The notes beneath the pieces are model-generated. The model was given only the letters and a program-made list of their open reading frames with translations. It made no database searches and was not told the origin of the DNA. DNA of 64,000 nt, taken from Dryas octopetala (taxonomy: Eukaryota; Streptophyta; Magnoliopsida; Rosales; Rosaceae). The stretch spans positions 317,501 to 381,500 of the forward strand of contig OY992836.1 in NCBI GenBank assembly GCA_963921425.1, in the 5' to 3' direction. This document shows positions 11,401 through 20,843 of the stretch, piece by piece. Both the position numbers and the translations under genes were made by a program. Within the stretch, counting starts at the first letter, position 1; every line of letters begins with the position of its first letter.

Positions 11401-14362
11401 TGTTTTGCAACTTGGTTACCTCTTCAGCCATGGCGGCGTATCGGACCGGATCGTATGACCTCCTCTTCTGACGGACCGGTTTGCATCCCGGGTCGGTGTT
11501 CAGCCTGTGGGTGATCACGTCAGACGATATGCCTGGCATGTCATCGTAAGACCAGGCGAACACTTCCGCGTTGGCACGGAGGAAGTCAACGATGGCAGAA
11601 CGTTGTTCGGGGCCGATCTGAGTCCCCACTCGGACGAGCCGATCCGGTGTCTCGGCCGAGATCGGCACTTCCTCCCAGGCCTCGGCGGGAAGGGGCCGAG
11701 ATTCTGGGTTCGGCTCGGAAGTGAAGTCAAATGTTTCCGCCCTCGGCCACCTGCCCGAATCGGCGATGGAGTCAAGCTCCTGCGAGTTCGGCAGCTGACC
11801 CTTCTGCTTGATCGAAGCTGCGTAGCACGACCGAGCCGAGCACTGGTCTCCCTGAATGACGATGCAGTCGTCGCCCACCGGACATTTGATGAGGAGGTTG
11901 GCGTAATGGACGATGCAGTCAAGGTCGACCAGAGCCGGTCTGCCCAGAATGATGTTGTAGGCTGATGGCCGCTTGACGACAATGAAGTACGTCATGCAGG
12001 TCTTCTTGATCGGCCCCTTCCCGAGCGAAAGGGGAAGGTAGATGTGTCCGAGGGGCTGAACCACTTCTCCCCCGAACCCGACCAAGGCAGGTGTATCGGT
12101 CTCCAGCTTATCCTCGCCGATGCCCATCTGCGCGAACGCAGAGTGGTAGAGGATGTTGACTGAGCTCCCTCCGTCGACGAAGGAGCGCGCGATGGTTGTC
12201 CCGGCGACCTCAGCCACTATGACGACCGGATCATAGTGGGGGAAGATGATCTCGTTTGCCTCGTTTGGCTCAAAGGTGACCGGTGCCCAGTCCTTCCGCT
12301 GTCTTTTGGAAGTGCTGGGTTGACCCGCCTGGATCGACAGGGACTCGTGTGCTTGAGCCGCCTGTCTGACATACTCCTTCTGGGATCGGTTCGAGTTCCC
12401 CACGAAGGTTGGTCCCCCCCCGATCGATCCGATGGCAGCATCCTGGACCTCGATGGTGTTGGTGGGCTTCTTCGGCGCGGCCTTGGGTACCCTAGGCCCA
12501 CCGGCCAGGAATTGATTGATCTTACCCGCCCGGGCAAGAGTCTCAATCCCGTCGCGGAGGGCGTAGCAATCACCCGTGACGTGGCCGTGATTGGAATGAT
12601 ATTTGCAGAAGACGCCCTCCCTGATTTTGTCTGGGGGTGGTCCCTTGATCTCCCTTGCGACTGGGAGTTGGTCCTTGACCTTGGAGTAGATTGTCTCCAG
12701 ACCGGCGTTGAGGGGAGTGTACTCCGTGTACTGGACAAACTTGGGTCCCTTGCCTAGGAGTTGGCGTGGCTCCTCGGTCCTGGTCTTCTTGGATTGGACC
12801 TGGGGTTTGGGAGTTGCAACCTCTCCCTCCTTCCTCTTGGCCGAGGTCGGCCTGGGATTCAGGGCCTCCACCTGAGCATCCCACTCCTCAGCTCGCGCCC
12901 ACTTAGTGGCTTCGGCAGAAAGCTCATCGTAGGTGGAGGGAGGGTTCCTCATCAAGTGGGAGCGGAGTCCCCCGGCGTGCAGGCCTTGCATGAGGGCATT
13001 CTTAGCTGACCTATCGTCGCAATCGTCGCACTTCGTATATTCGATGTTGAAGCGGATCAGATAGGCCTTGAGGCTCTCCCCCTCCTGCTGCTTGATGAGC
13101 GACATATCGTTCAAGTTGTAGAGTCGTTCGGATACAACCCGATATCTCGCCAGGAAGGCCCTCCGGAGGTCGGAGAAGGAGTCGATGGAGTTCGGTTGGA
13201 GGGTTCGGAACCAACCCCGAGCCGAGCCCTTCAAGGTCGAAGGGAAGATTCTGCACTTCGTGGCTTCAGATGCCTGGCGGGCCTCCATGGCGTATCTGAA
13301 GCTGTCAAGATGGTCGTAGGGATCCTTGGTCCCGTCATACTGATCCATCTTGGGGGGCTTGGTGTCGCGGGAGACCTCAGCATCCATGATTCTGCTGGTG
13401 TACGGGAGGGGAAGTTCCTCCCCGTGGTCGGCTCTACCGGTATACCCCCTGGAGACCTCGACATGTCCGAGCCGATCGTGGACGCTTCGGATCTGGTCCT
13501 GGACCAAAGTCCGAACAAGATTTTCCACATTGGGCGGGGTCGGCTCGGCCGCATTTTCCCCTGAGCACTCGGCCTGGTTGCCGAGTCTCTCACTCACCGG
13601 CTGACGAGTGAGCCTCTCGCTCGCCGGTTGTCGATCCGACATGATCATGGTGGACCCCAGTCGGTCGCTCACTGATCGCCTCCCCGAGTGAGTTCCTGAT
13701 GGGGAAGGATCCTGACTGGCGATAGGGCCGAGTCTATTCCGAATCGGGCCCCTGGTTTCGGCCGAACCGGCAGGACTGTTGGCCCCCAACCTTGATTGGG
13801 CCGGGGGTCGTCGATTTGTATTCGGGTCGGCACGGTCTCCGCCCGAATTCCTGGGGGCACGTTTCCCGAAAGCCGCCTGTTTTTGCTGAAGAAGACGGTG
13901 GGCGTTCAGGCATTCGGCCTGTTCGGCCGGGGGCATGTCCTCGAAGCCCGGGAAGACGTGATCCGAGTCCTGCTGATCGGTCTGGTCGTTCGGCTCGGCA
14001 GGAGTGCTTTGCCGAGAAGGAGATGGCGAAAGGACCTCCTGCTCGGCTCGGGTCCGGCGTGATCGGAAGCCCGATCCCCCACTATTCTCAAGTTGAGCAC
14101 GGTGGCGTGCAAGTTCCCCGGCCAGCTCGGCCTGTTTTGCGAGCAGCTCATTATTCTGCTTCAGGAGTGCATTCTCAGCGGCCAGATGTCGCTGACTCTC
14201 CTTAAGGAGTTTGTGAGCGGCTCGGATTTTGGAGGAACCTTTGGACTTTGGCGTCCTGGGGAGTTGTGCTCCCCTCGTTTTCTCAGGTGTCTCAGGCTGA
14301 TGTTGTTCATCATTCTGAGACGCTCCTGAAGAAGAACTGGTGTCCCGAAATATGGTAGTCAT
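8423..14362 (-). CDS. Gag-pol polyprotein of the Tat-type element (1979 aa)
   Basis: One uninterrupted frame. The first ATG is at 14362 (MTTIFRDTSS); an upstream TTG at 14410 extends the frame but is not a plausible plant start. Domains in order: Gag (retrotransposon gag fold around 13040-13390); a degenerate zinc knuckle (CKYHSNHGH...C, near 12600); aspartic protease with VDGGSS (about 12150-12186); reverse transcriptase with YVDD (11009-11020) and MPFGL; RNase H; a second archaeal-type RNase H starting LYVDGSSNAMG (near 10100); and integrase with HHCC, then D (GLDLIGP, about 9240), D (IIADNG, about 9070) and E (QSNGQVEAIN, about 8965). No chromodomain follows. All catalytic motifs I looked for are present. 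It makes the capsid and enzymes for replication by reverse transcription. The duplicated RNase H and missing chromodomain place it in the Tat lineage. Confidence 0.93.
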   Translation of the reverse strand: MTTIFRDTSSSSGASQNDEQHQPETPEKTRGAQLPRTPKSKGSSKIRAAHKLLKESQRHLAAENALLKQNNELLAKQAELAGELARHRAQLENSGGSGFRSRRTRAEQEVLSPSPSRQSTPAEPNDQTDQQDSDHVFPGFEDMPPAEQAECLNAHRLLQQKQAAFGKRAPRNSGGDRADPNTNRRPPAQSRLGANSPAGSAETRGPIRNRLGPIASQDPSPSGTHSGRRSVSDRLGSTMIMSDRQPASERLTRQPVSERLGNQAECSGENAAEPTPPNVENLVRTLVQDQIRSVHDRLGHVEVSRGYTGRADHGEELPLPYTSRIMDAEVSRDTKPPKMDQYDGTKDPYDHLDSFRYAMEARQASEATKCRIFPSTLKGSARGWFRTLQPNSIDSFSDLRRAFLARYRVVSERLYNLNDMSLIKQQEGESLKAYLIRFNIEYTKCDDCDDRSAKNALMQGLHAGGLRSHLMRNPPSTYDELSAEATKWARAEEWDAQVEALNPRPTSAKRKEGEVATPKPQVQSKKTRTEEPRQLLGKGPKFVQYTEYTPLNAGLETIYSKVKDQLPVAREIKGPPPDKIREGVFCKYHSNHGHVTGDCYALRDGIETLARAGKINQFLAGGPRVPKAAPKKPTNTIEVQDAAIGSIGGGPTFVGNSNRSQKEYVRQAAQAHESLSIQAGQPSTSKRQRKDWAPVTFEPNEANEIIFPHYDPVVIVAEVAGTTIARSFVDGGSSVNILYHSAFAQMGIGEDKLETDTPALVGFGGEVVQPLGHIYLPLSLGKGPIKKTCMTYFIVVKRPSAYNIILGRPALVDLDCIVHYANLLIKCPVGDDCIVIQGDQCSARSCYAASIKQKGQLPNSQELDSIADSGRWPRAETFDFTSEPNPESRPLPAEAWEEVPISAETPDRLVRVGTQIGPEQRSAIVDFLRANAEVFAWSYDDMPGISSDVITHRLNTDPGCKPVRQKRRSYDPVRYAAMAEEVTKLQNNGFIREVNYPDWLANVVMVKKNNGKWRMCVDFTDLNRACPKDSFPLPRIDQLVDATAGHQLLSFMDAYSGYNQILMHKSDQEGTSFITDRGMYCYKVMPFGLKNAGATYQRLVNHMFRSSIGKSVEVYVDDMLVKSIKADDHVKDLSDMFGVLKEYQMRLNPAKCVFGVRSGKFLGYLVSQRGIEANPEKIQALINMKSPRTRKEIQSLTGRVAALNRFISKSTDRCLPFFKALRGAGKSIEWTPQCEQAFQDLKRHMGEPPILSKPEEGEELFLYLSVSDSALSSVLVREVGGVQHPVFYTSRALADAETRYPKFEKMALALVSSARKLRPYFQAHSIVVLTDQPLRQILAKPETSGRLIKWSIELGEFDIIYRPRTAIKGQAMSDFICESTTSTEDPPRTDAMPSASDPNTIGEHGQVDLLTWTLYVDGSSNAMGSGAGLVLISPEQVVMEYALRFRFQASNNEAEYEALIAGLRLAKELGATKLNIFSDSQLIVNQILGEYETREPSMTAYLEKTLLLLGDFREYKISQIPRAENCRADALARLASATDTGSARHVPVEILDRPSTAETEAAVMQTEAEPNWMTSIITYLVSGVLPPERDKARLIKTRSARFSMINGQLYKRSFSLPYLRCVTPQEGQDVLREIHEGICGNHSGGRALAYKTIRQGYFWPTLNKDADHLSRACIKCQQFAAVPHQPPQLLTSISCPWPFAQWGLDLIGPMPKAKGQVTMAVVAVDYFTKWAEAEPLATTTAERMETFVWKNIICRFGMPHTIIADNGKQFDCKKFRSFCSRLNINLRFTAPYHPQSNGQVEAINKIIKKTLKTKLDNAKGNWPELLPEVLWSYRTSYRNSTKETPYALAFGTDAVVPVEMGTPSFRTGTYNPETNDAGLRLGLDIIEERRTDANLCRAAYQQRVAKYYNQRVRPRSFGLGSLVMKKNPLAVKESSFDPNWTGPYRITGIVKPGTYNLATLAGKPLKHSWNAEHLKTYYQ

Positions 14363-14424
14363 GATGACTTGCGTGGAGGAAGAGCTTAGCGTTTGCGGTG
14401 ATGAACACAACGGCTGAAGTCAGT

Positions 14425-14442
14425 TTCCCACAGACGGCGCCA
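14425..14442 (-). promoter_or_regulatory. Primer-binding site of the Tat-type element
   Basis: The minus-strand sequence starts TGGCGCCGTCTGTGGG, three bases inside the 5' LTR. The first ten bases are complementary to the 3' end of plant tRNA-Asp, including CCA. The match fades afterwards, so the exact primer tRNA is an inference. Confidence 0.75.
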
Positions 14443-14445
14443 ATC

Positions 14446-15513
14446 TGTTGATGCAAATTCTCGTAAGGTAGATGCAACAACTTAAATAAGTTGACCTGGC
14501 TGATCAGGTGCTTTGTTGGATGATGAAGTGGATGCTGGATGAGATCTTCCTGTAGACAAAAACAAGATCAAAGGAGATGGACCGGTGTGGTACCAGCCAA
14601 ACACACTCCGATGATGAAATCAGTGGTGGTGTTTGATGGTGGGTGAGGAAGAACAAAAGAAGAACTTGGGAGAATGGGAAGAACAAGGCAAATGTTCTGG
14701 GTTATTCTCAGCAAGTTGGGTAGGCTTTTTTTTGTAGAAGGGAATGCAAGTGTTTTTGCGTGTGTATTGATGGATTGCTAGATGCTTCATTTTGTGCATA
14801 TGTGGTGCCTTATATAGGCAAAGGAAAACTTAATGAATAAGTTACCTGCATGTGAATGAATGGTTGCCAGAGACCCACGCACCTGGTCAGACCTAGTTGC
14901 ATGCTCAGCTGCTTGCTTCCTCAGCATTGAATGCTGCATTGAATGCTCCATTAAATGCAAGGTTGGAAGGTCCAGGCAAACTGTCCAGCAGTCATGAATG
15001 CAAGCCTGATATTCTGTCTGTCAGAAGATTGTGTCAGGTGCATTCAAGTGTGGCGGTTCGTCCCATCGTGATCTTCCTGGGAATGGCGGCGGAGAGCCGA
15101 GCCGAGCCGATACGAACACATGTTTTCATGAGAAGACACGAAGTCCATGTGTGGTCGGATCGGGCATGGGATTCCAGGCCGAGCCGGTCCCATAGACTGG
15201 GGGTCTTTCCGAGCTCTAACTGGTCGACGCCAGAACCCGAAAAGAGGCCATCTCCTGTGCCGAGCCGAGCCGGACCGGGATGATCGTGGGAAGATGGACA
15301 CTCGATCCCATGGAAGATCATCGGTTCGGCTCGGACCGAACATGGAGGGCCGGCGTGGAGATCCGGTCTGAGCTGGCAGAGGCGATGCCGAGTGGTGATG
15401 ACGTGGGGGTCAAAGTTTTGACCACTGAGAGTCAAACTCCGAGGTGGATGTTGACCAGCCACGTGTCGAGCTGTGATTGGCTGTTCGGATTGATGTGGAT
15501 TTTCCCACAAACA
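14446..15513 (-). repeat. 5' LTR of the Tat-type element
   Basis: Same 1068 bp as the 3' LTR with no visible difference. It should supply the promoter for gag-pol on the minus strand, with a TATA box (tatataag) at about 14810-14817. It is followed on the minus strand by a 3-bp spacer and the primer-binding site. Its outer edge at 15513 abuts the target duplication ccaag. Confidence 0.93.
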
Positions 15514-15518
15514 CCAAG

Positions 15519-17112
15519 CAATTCATTGGTTTAGGATTTACGGCTCATGTCCAAAAGTATTTTGGAAATGGCCAGATTGCAAAAGTTGGCATGTGAAGAG
15601 AGAGACGATGGCAAGAGAGGTGGAAGAACAACATGAGTTGACATGGTTAAAACTGGCAGATGTAGCAGTATATAAATGGCCTAAGAGCTTCACCTTTTGC
15701 GTGGCTTTCTCTTATTCTACAGAGCTTTAAACCAAGAACTTGAGACAACACGTGGCTCTTCAATGCTGGAGCTTCGCGACATCAAGATTAAGAAAGTTGG
15801 TAACTTTGTCCATTATCCTCTATTCCTCTTGGTTGTTACTGTAGTCCTACTAGTGTAGTGAAATTTTTGTATTTGGCTCTTTCTCTGTCAAATTTAATAT
15901 GTGGTTGCTCTGAAAAGAACACTAACAAATGTTTCATTCTCCTGTAAGTAAAAAACCATCTATGTAAAGATAAGTTTGTAAATTAATCACGAATTTGGAT
16001 ATGGACATAGGGTGTTGAGCAAAATTGTTAAATGGTATACTTTTTTTTATTCTTAATTTCTATTTTGAAAAAGTAATATTTACATATGCAATGTAAACAT
16101 CAAGTCCTTTCAAATAAAGATTATAGCGTCTTTCAATTAAAATAGAAGTGTCAAAGATAATATATATATATATATATAGATATATATTAATTAATTTTTT
16201 AAAAATTTCATTTCAATCCTAACCTTCTTTATTTTTCAATCCTAACATTATGTATGCGCATTGTAAAAAATTTGGATAGGTAAAAAATGCAAATTAAAAA
16301 ATTGACGTTTGCACAATAGGAAAGACACAATGATTTTGGTCTAAGCTCCTAAAGTATTCGCCAATTTAGGGAGATACTGTAGACAAATGAATACAATATA
16401 TGCACAATAAAAAGAGCCAAATAATATGAAAACTACTAATATTTAAAATAATACCTAACGACTTTAATTAAAATCTTTAAATAGTTGATGAAAAAACAAG
16501 CCTCTTACAATTCCTTTTTACAGTTTTTTCGAACAAAAAAATTGTGCACTTTAAATTGATGATTAGTTTCAGCAAAAGACATTTTGACATTGGTCTGCCA
16601 AACTAAAAAATTGAAAGTCTCTTAACATTAGCCTGGCCAATTAACCTAAATTATATGTGCATGTACAATGTTCGCCTATAATGTGTTTGTTTTTTTTAGA
16701 GTCGAAGCCTATAATGTGTTATGAATTTATAAGGCTTCAGTATTTTGTTTTCTTAATAAAATCCAATTGTAAGTCGTGATAAGTGATAACCAAAAAAAAT
16801 AGAGACAAGCCAAAAGGCCCATGTGGTTAGACATAAGGTACTATTGAAATTTTTTATTAAATAAGGATGAAAAGGAAAAATCATTTTAGAGATAAAAATT
16901 CTAAAAAAAAAAAAAAACCAATGAGACCACGCCTTGAACATAAAATACAAAAAGTAAAAATAAAAAGGTAGGAGCTGGGGCAAGAAGGTAGAATATACCT
17001 CTCAATTGCTCTTCCATTGCTTTCACTTTTCAAACATATATTGGCACAGATCAGACCAGTGTCGATCACAAAGACCTTAAACAAAATGTGAAAAGAAAAA
17101 ATTTTCAACTCA
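15519..17112. other. AT-rich intergenic sequence with a possible orphan promoter and a (TA)n run
   Basis: No gene is recognised. A TATATAAA box at 15669-15676 is followed by ctctt-rich sequence and a possible exon ending aaagttg|gtaact near 15800, which looks like the start of a lost transcript unit or another LTR. A TA microsatellite lies at about 16160-16187. The rest is AT-rich without structure I can name. Confidence 0.4.
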
Positions 17113-17535
17113 TTGATTAAAGGGAAAAATTTTCAAACAGGACACCTATTTTGGGGGTCAATCTTAGTTTAGGACACCAGTTTGGTTGTGTTAGTGTATG
17201 ACACATATTTAGGATTTGTGTTAATTTGGGACAATCTGTCAACTTTTTTGTCCAAATAAGAGATAATTTGGTTATTTCATATTTGTAAAACAATTAAAAT
17301 TAAAAAATAAAGAAAAAAACTACAAAAAAAAAAAAAAAGATCATTAAAAAGTTTAAAATTAAAAATTAATTTAAAATAGATTAAAACTAATAACAAAAAA
17401 AGCAAAAAAACAAAAAAACAAAAAAAGATGCAGCAGATCTGGGATTGCACCAACCTAACCCACACCGCCCCAATCTACGGCCTATTGTCGACGGCAGCCT
17501 ACCCGTCGGTTGAGACCTTACCTACCGACACGACC

Positions 17536-17541
<6 letters not shown>

Positions 17542-17609
<68 letters not shown>
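17542..17609. repeat. (CT)n microsatellite inside the Pack-MULE
   Basis: About 34 uninterrupted CT units, followed by a C run. A shorter GA-rich tract lies at about 17763-17796. Long CT tracts are common in plant 5' UTRs, so the tract may have come with a captured gene 5' end. Open frames through it are meaningless dipeptide repeats. Confidence 0.9.
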
Positions 17610-17611
<2 letters not shown>

Positions 17612-17801
17612 CCCCCATTCCCCCCACCCAGCCTGCCCGACCACCTCCCTAACTCAGCAACGTCACACCCTATCCAACCTAGCCCCGGCCCCGTCGCAAC
17701 CCCCCCACCCAGCCTTGACGACTTCCAGTGTGCTAGCGTCGCCGCTGTTTGAGTCACCATCAAGAGAGAGAGAGAGCGAGACAGAGAGAGAGAGATATAT
17801 A

Positions 17802-17945
17802 ATTCATTTTCCTTGTCAACTGAACACACAAGTGCTACAATTCGGCTATAGCAGTTCGAGTACCTTCATCTTGGACATCCAAACCACGCTCTTTGATGCG
17901 CTTTGCCCACTTGGAGCTGCCTTTATGCCTCAGAGTCATACGTTC
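17802..17945 (-). pseudogene. Captured exon fragment of a UTP14-like nucleolar gene
   Basis: Read on the minus strand, an acceptor (tttgattcag) is followed by an exon starting ERMTLRHKGSSKWAKRI and continuing with ERGLDVQDEGTRTAIAE, then an in-frame TAG (17835-17837) and QLTRKMN. This matches the conserved region of plant UTP14, a U3 snoRNP (small-subunit processome) protein needed for 18S rRNA maturation. Only about 48 codons are present with one stop, so no function is expected from a protein. The 3' splice junction shows that genomic DNA, not cDNA, was captured. Confidence 0.78.
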
Positions 17946-18402
17946 CTGAATCAAATTGAAAAGGGAAACGAATTAACACTTTTCTTTTTGCTTGTATAAC
18001 AAAGATGTTTATAGAGTATGAAATGCAATAACAGACCCAATACAAGATCTGCTGCATCTTTTTTTTTTTTTTGCTTTTTTTGTTATTAGTTTTAATCTAT
18101 TTTAAATTAATTTTTAGTTTTAAACTTTGTAATGATTTTTTTCCTCCAAAATAAAAGTTTTGATTTTTTTTTGTAGTAACCCTTTTTTTTTTAGTTTTTT
18201 TTTTATTTTTATTTGTTTTACAAATATGAAATAATCAAATTATCCCTTATTTGGACAGAAAAGTTAACAGAGTTGACGGATTGTCTCAAACTAACACAAA
18301 TCCTAAATATATGTCCTACACTAACACAAACTCAAACTGGTGTCCTAAACTAAGATTGACCCCAAAATAGGTGTCCTTTTTGAAATTTTTCCCTTGATTA
18401 AA

Positions 18403-19194
18403 TGAAAAGAAAAAAAAAAACATATATGTAATAGGAACAACCTATGAAACGAAACTAGTTTGCAATGAAAATCAATATTTGAGCGACAAAAAGAGCCACT
18501 TTCGCGAGTGCGAAGAGGCTAGTAGCTAATAAGATTTTGGCATTGTAACCTCCATAAATTAGTGTTATCCCTTTTTGCCCCCAAAAAGCCCAGTTTTAGG
18601 AGAAATTTCAGTTTTTTTTTTTTTTTTTTTTTGTCTTTGCAAGAAACAATAAAACCAAAAACCTCACACAAAAATCAATAATTTCTAAACCCAACAAAAA
18701 CCAAGTGACCCCAATAGCCTAAATTCGAAACCCTAACCATAGCTAACAAAATGCTCCAACATAGTATAATAAATATTCCTCTTTTCAGAAAACCCAGATA
18801 AAAATAAAACCTAAAAAACATATATAAAATCACAAACTCGAATACACAATAATAATCAAAGCAAATTGACAAGATAAGAACTTCAGTCCATTCACTTGTT
18901 GAGAAATCATGAACATAGCACTTTAAATAAACAAAGAAATTAATAAACTAATCAAGAATTGATTAATTCACTTAATATTTACTAATCTACTGTCAACTAC
19001 TAAAGCAACCTAAACGATGAAATTAACGCATCCTTAACTCTCCTTTTTTTTTTTTTACAATTTCTCGTAGTTAAAATTTCACATGTCATTTACTTTTTTA
19101 CCCTTATTATATTTAATTATTTTTTAGAAAGCCTAGTGTTTTGAGAGGGGCAGTTATGGGGTTATGGAATGTTTGACCTCACTTCGCTTCTCCT
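18403..19194. other. AT-rich sequence, nothing recognised
   Basis: Non-coding stretch with homopolymer T runs (about 18613-18632 and 19046-19057). No gene, TIR or long repeat is visible. Confidence 0.5.
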
Positions 19195-19202
19195 TTTATT
19201 TA

Positions 19203-20479
19203 GAGAGCTGATATTTGCACACCTTTTTTTTTTTTTTGCACACACTTTTCTCCTACACACTTCCTACTATTTTTTAAAATGTAAAAGTTCTCTTTAACAC
19301 ACTCCTCTCATTACCAAAATACTCTCAATCTCATTAATTTTATCAAATTTCTCTTATGCATCTCACCTAATCCATTCAAACAATACACACACACTCAACC
19401 CTTTCAAACAATACACACCCCTACCCCCAACCTCACGCCCACCCGATCCTAGCCAAGAACACACCCCTGTATACCAACATCATCATTAGAGCCGTCACCA
19501 CCGCCGTCAACTTAGCCGTCAAATTCGCCGTTAACTCACTACTGTCAATTCGTTGTTGGTGGTTTCACCACCTTACTACAACATCATAGCCATTGTTGTC
19601 AACCTATAGTTATGCCTTAAGCTAAATTATTTTGATTCATATGCAAATCTAGGTTTTTTTTTTTTTATCAAATTTAAATTGGTTAATCCATCCTAAAACT
19701 TTTTTTTTTCTGTTTGAGATAATTTGGAGTGCGGGTTTTCTAGGTTTTAAGATTAAAATTTCGGATTTGGGTTATAAGGTTTCGCAGGTCGTTCGGTATT
19801 GGTCTACCGAACATTTCAATTTCGTTCAGTAGTAAGCTGTTGAACCTTTCAGTTTCATTCGACAGCTTACTATCGAATGAAACTAAAAGTTTCGATAGCT
19901 TACTACCTAACGAAACCGAAATATTCAGCAGGCCAGTACCGAATGACCTACGAATCCAAAAATGAATAACCAGAAAATTCACTGTTGCACTCTAAAAAAC
20001 CTCACTCCAAATCATCGCAAACATACGAAAAATGTATTGGGATTGATTAACCAATTAAAATTAGATAAGAAAACATTATATTTGCCAAGTGAAATTAGAT
20101 AAGAAAACATTAGATTTACTTTCAAATCCAAAAATTTTAGGTTAAGGCATGTCTCTAACTTCCAATGGCTATGGTGGAGAGTTGATGCATGGCGGCGATG
20201 AAGGCTGGTTGACGACGAGAGGTGAGTGTCGGCAATTTTGGGATAGAGATGGGGTCACGGGTGGGGTGTGTTTTGGTTGTGGTTGGAGGTGAGGTTGAGG
20301 GTGAGGTGTGTAGTTGTGGTTCAGGAGTGTGTAAGGAGAGGTTTTTTTTTTTTTTTTTTTCCAAATGATGTGGGTTGTCCTTTAAGATAATTTCTTTTTG
20401 TGTCAATTAAGTAATTTCACAAAATAAATTGGTGGGGGTGTGCAAAAAGAAAAAAAATGGTGTGCAAATAGCATCACTC
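19203..20479. mobile_element. Giant imperfect palindromic (foldback) transposable element
   Basis: The outer 21-bp inverted repeat (gag.g.tg.tatttgcacacc, 17 of 21 matching) is flanked by an 8-bp duplication tttattta (19195-19202 and 20480-20487). The two halves remain similar when one is reverse-complemented: T-tract plus gcacac, catagccattg, tatgcctta, aattggttaatc and atttggagtg occur in the same order in both arms. The arms meet at 19860-19875. So the whole 1277 bp is a foldback with arms of roughly 620-660 bp and no transposase. The 8-bp duplication suggests hAT; a MULE relative is possible. Confidence 0.7.
19778..19957. ncRNA. Central hairpin with 82-nt arms, candidate small-RNA precursor
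   Basis: 19778-19859 and 19876-19957 are inverted copies of 82 nt each without any gap, with 16 differences (about 80% identical) and a 16-nt loop. Five of the differences would be G-U pairs if the plus strand is transcribed. This is the best-paired part of the foldback element and has the size of plant MIRNA or siRNA-hairpin precursors. Expression cannot be judged from sequence, so the ncRNA label is tentative. Confidence 0.35.
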
Positions 20480-20843
20480 TTTATTTATATAGATGATCTA
20501 TATATATAAAGCAAACACCTCCACTAGGTGAAATTTTCCAAAATCTCACAAATATCCTTGCTTACTTAACTTTGTTAAAACATACAATTTTAATTCCACA
20601 GGGACAAATGAGTAAATCAAGCAACAGATCAATTCAACAAATTCATTAAAAAAAAAATTAAATAGGATGCATGCAATAACAGACCACGTTCTCTTTTAAT
20701 GTGCTAATAAGGGTAGTGGAGCCAAAACTATGGGCTCTCCTAAGCTTATTGAGTCCAATAATAAGTTATCCATTGATAGTCATGTGTCATCTCCTAAAGG
20801 TGTGGTGAATAGCAGGGGCCAGTTATCCCCTATTTGAGGAGCG

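Larger units (their letters stand above)
3295..15513 (-). mobile_element. Complete, young Ty3/gypsy Tat-type LTR retrotransposon
   Basis: The element is 12,219 bp on the minus strand. The 5' LTR is 14446-15513 and the 3' LTR is 3295-4362; both are 1068 bp with a constant offset of 11,151 bp and no difference I could find. The 5-bp duplication ccaag flanks it (3290-3294 and 15514-15518). Order on the minus strand is 5' LTR, PBS, gag-pol (14362-8423), a non-coding part with four 71-bp repeats, an oppositely oriented spliced gene (5012-7413 plus), PPT and 3' LTR. A long non-coding 3' part with tandem repeats, a second RNase H and an extra ORF match the Tat lineage. Identical LTRs and an open polyprotein indicate recent insertion and possible competence. 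Confidence 0.93.
17122..18393. mobile_element. Mutator-like element (Pack-MULE) with long TIRs
   Basis: The ends gggaaaaattt (17122) and aaatttttccc (18393) are flanked by a perfect 9-bp duplication ttgattaaa (17113-17121 and 18394-18402). The terminal inverted repeats are about 320-350 bp (17122-17441 and about 18042-18393) and end at a shared agatgcagcagatct. Long TIRs with a 9-bp duplication define Mutator-like elements. The roughly 600-bp centre has no transposase but carries foreign, GC-richer sequence: an unidentified segment (17442-17540), a long (CT)n tract, a C-rich segment and a UTP14 exon fragment. This makes it a Pack-MULE. Confidence 0.92.

Noticed and set aside
14363..14410. TTG at 14410 as start of gag-pol
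   Set aside because: A plant start should be ATG; the first in-frame ATG is at 14362.
15660..15820. A complete gene starting at the TATA box at 15669
   Set aside because: No coding frame follows; kept only as a possible orphan promoter in the intergenic entry.
17510..17830. Open frames rich in Ser-Leu or Arg-Glu
   Set aside because: They are translations of the CT/GA microsatellite.
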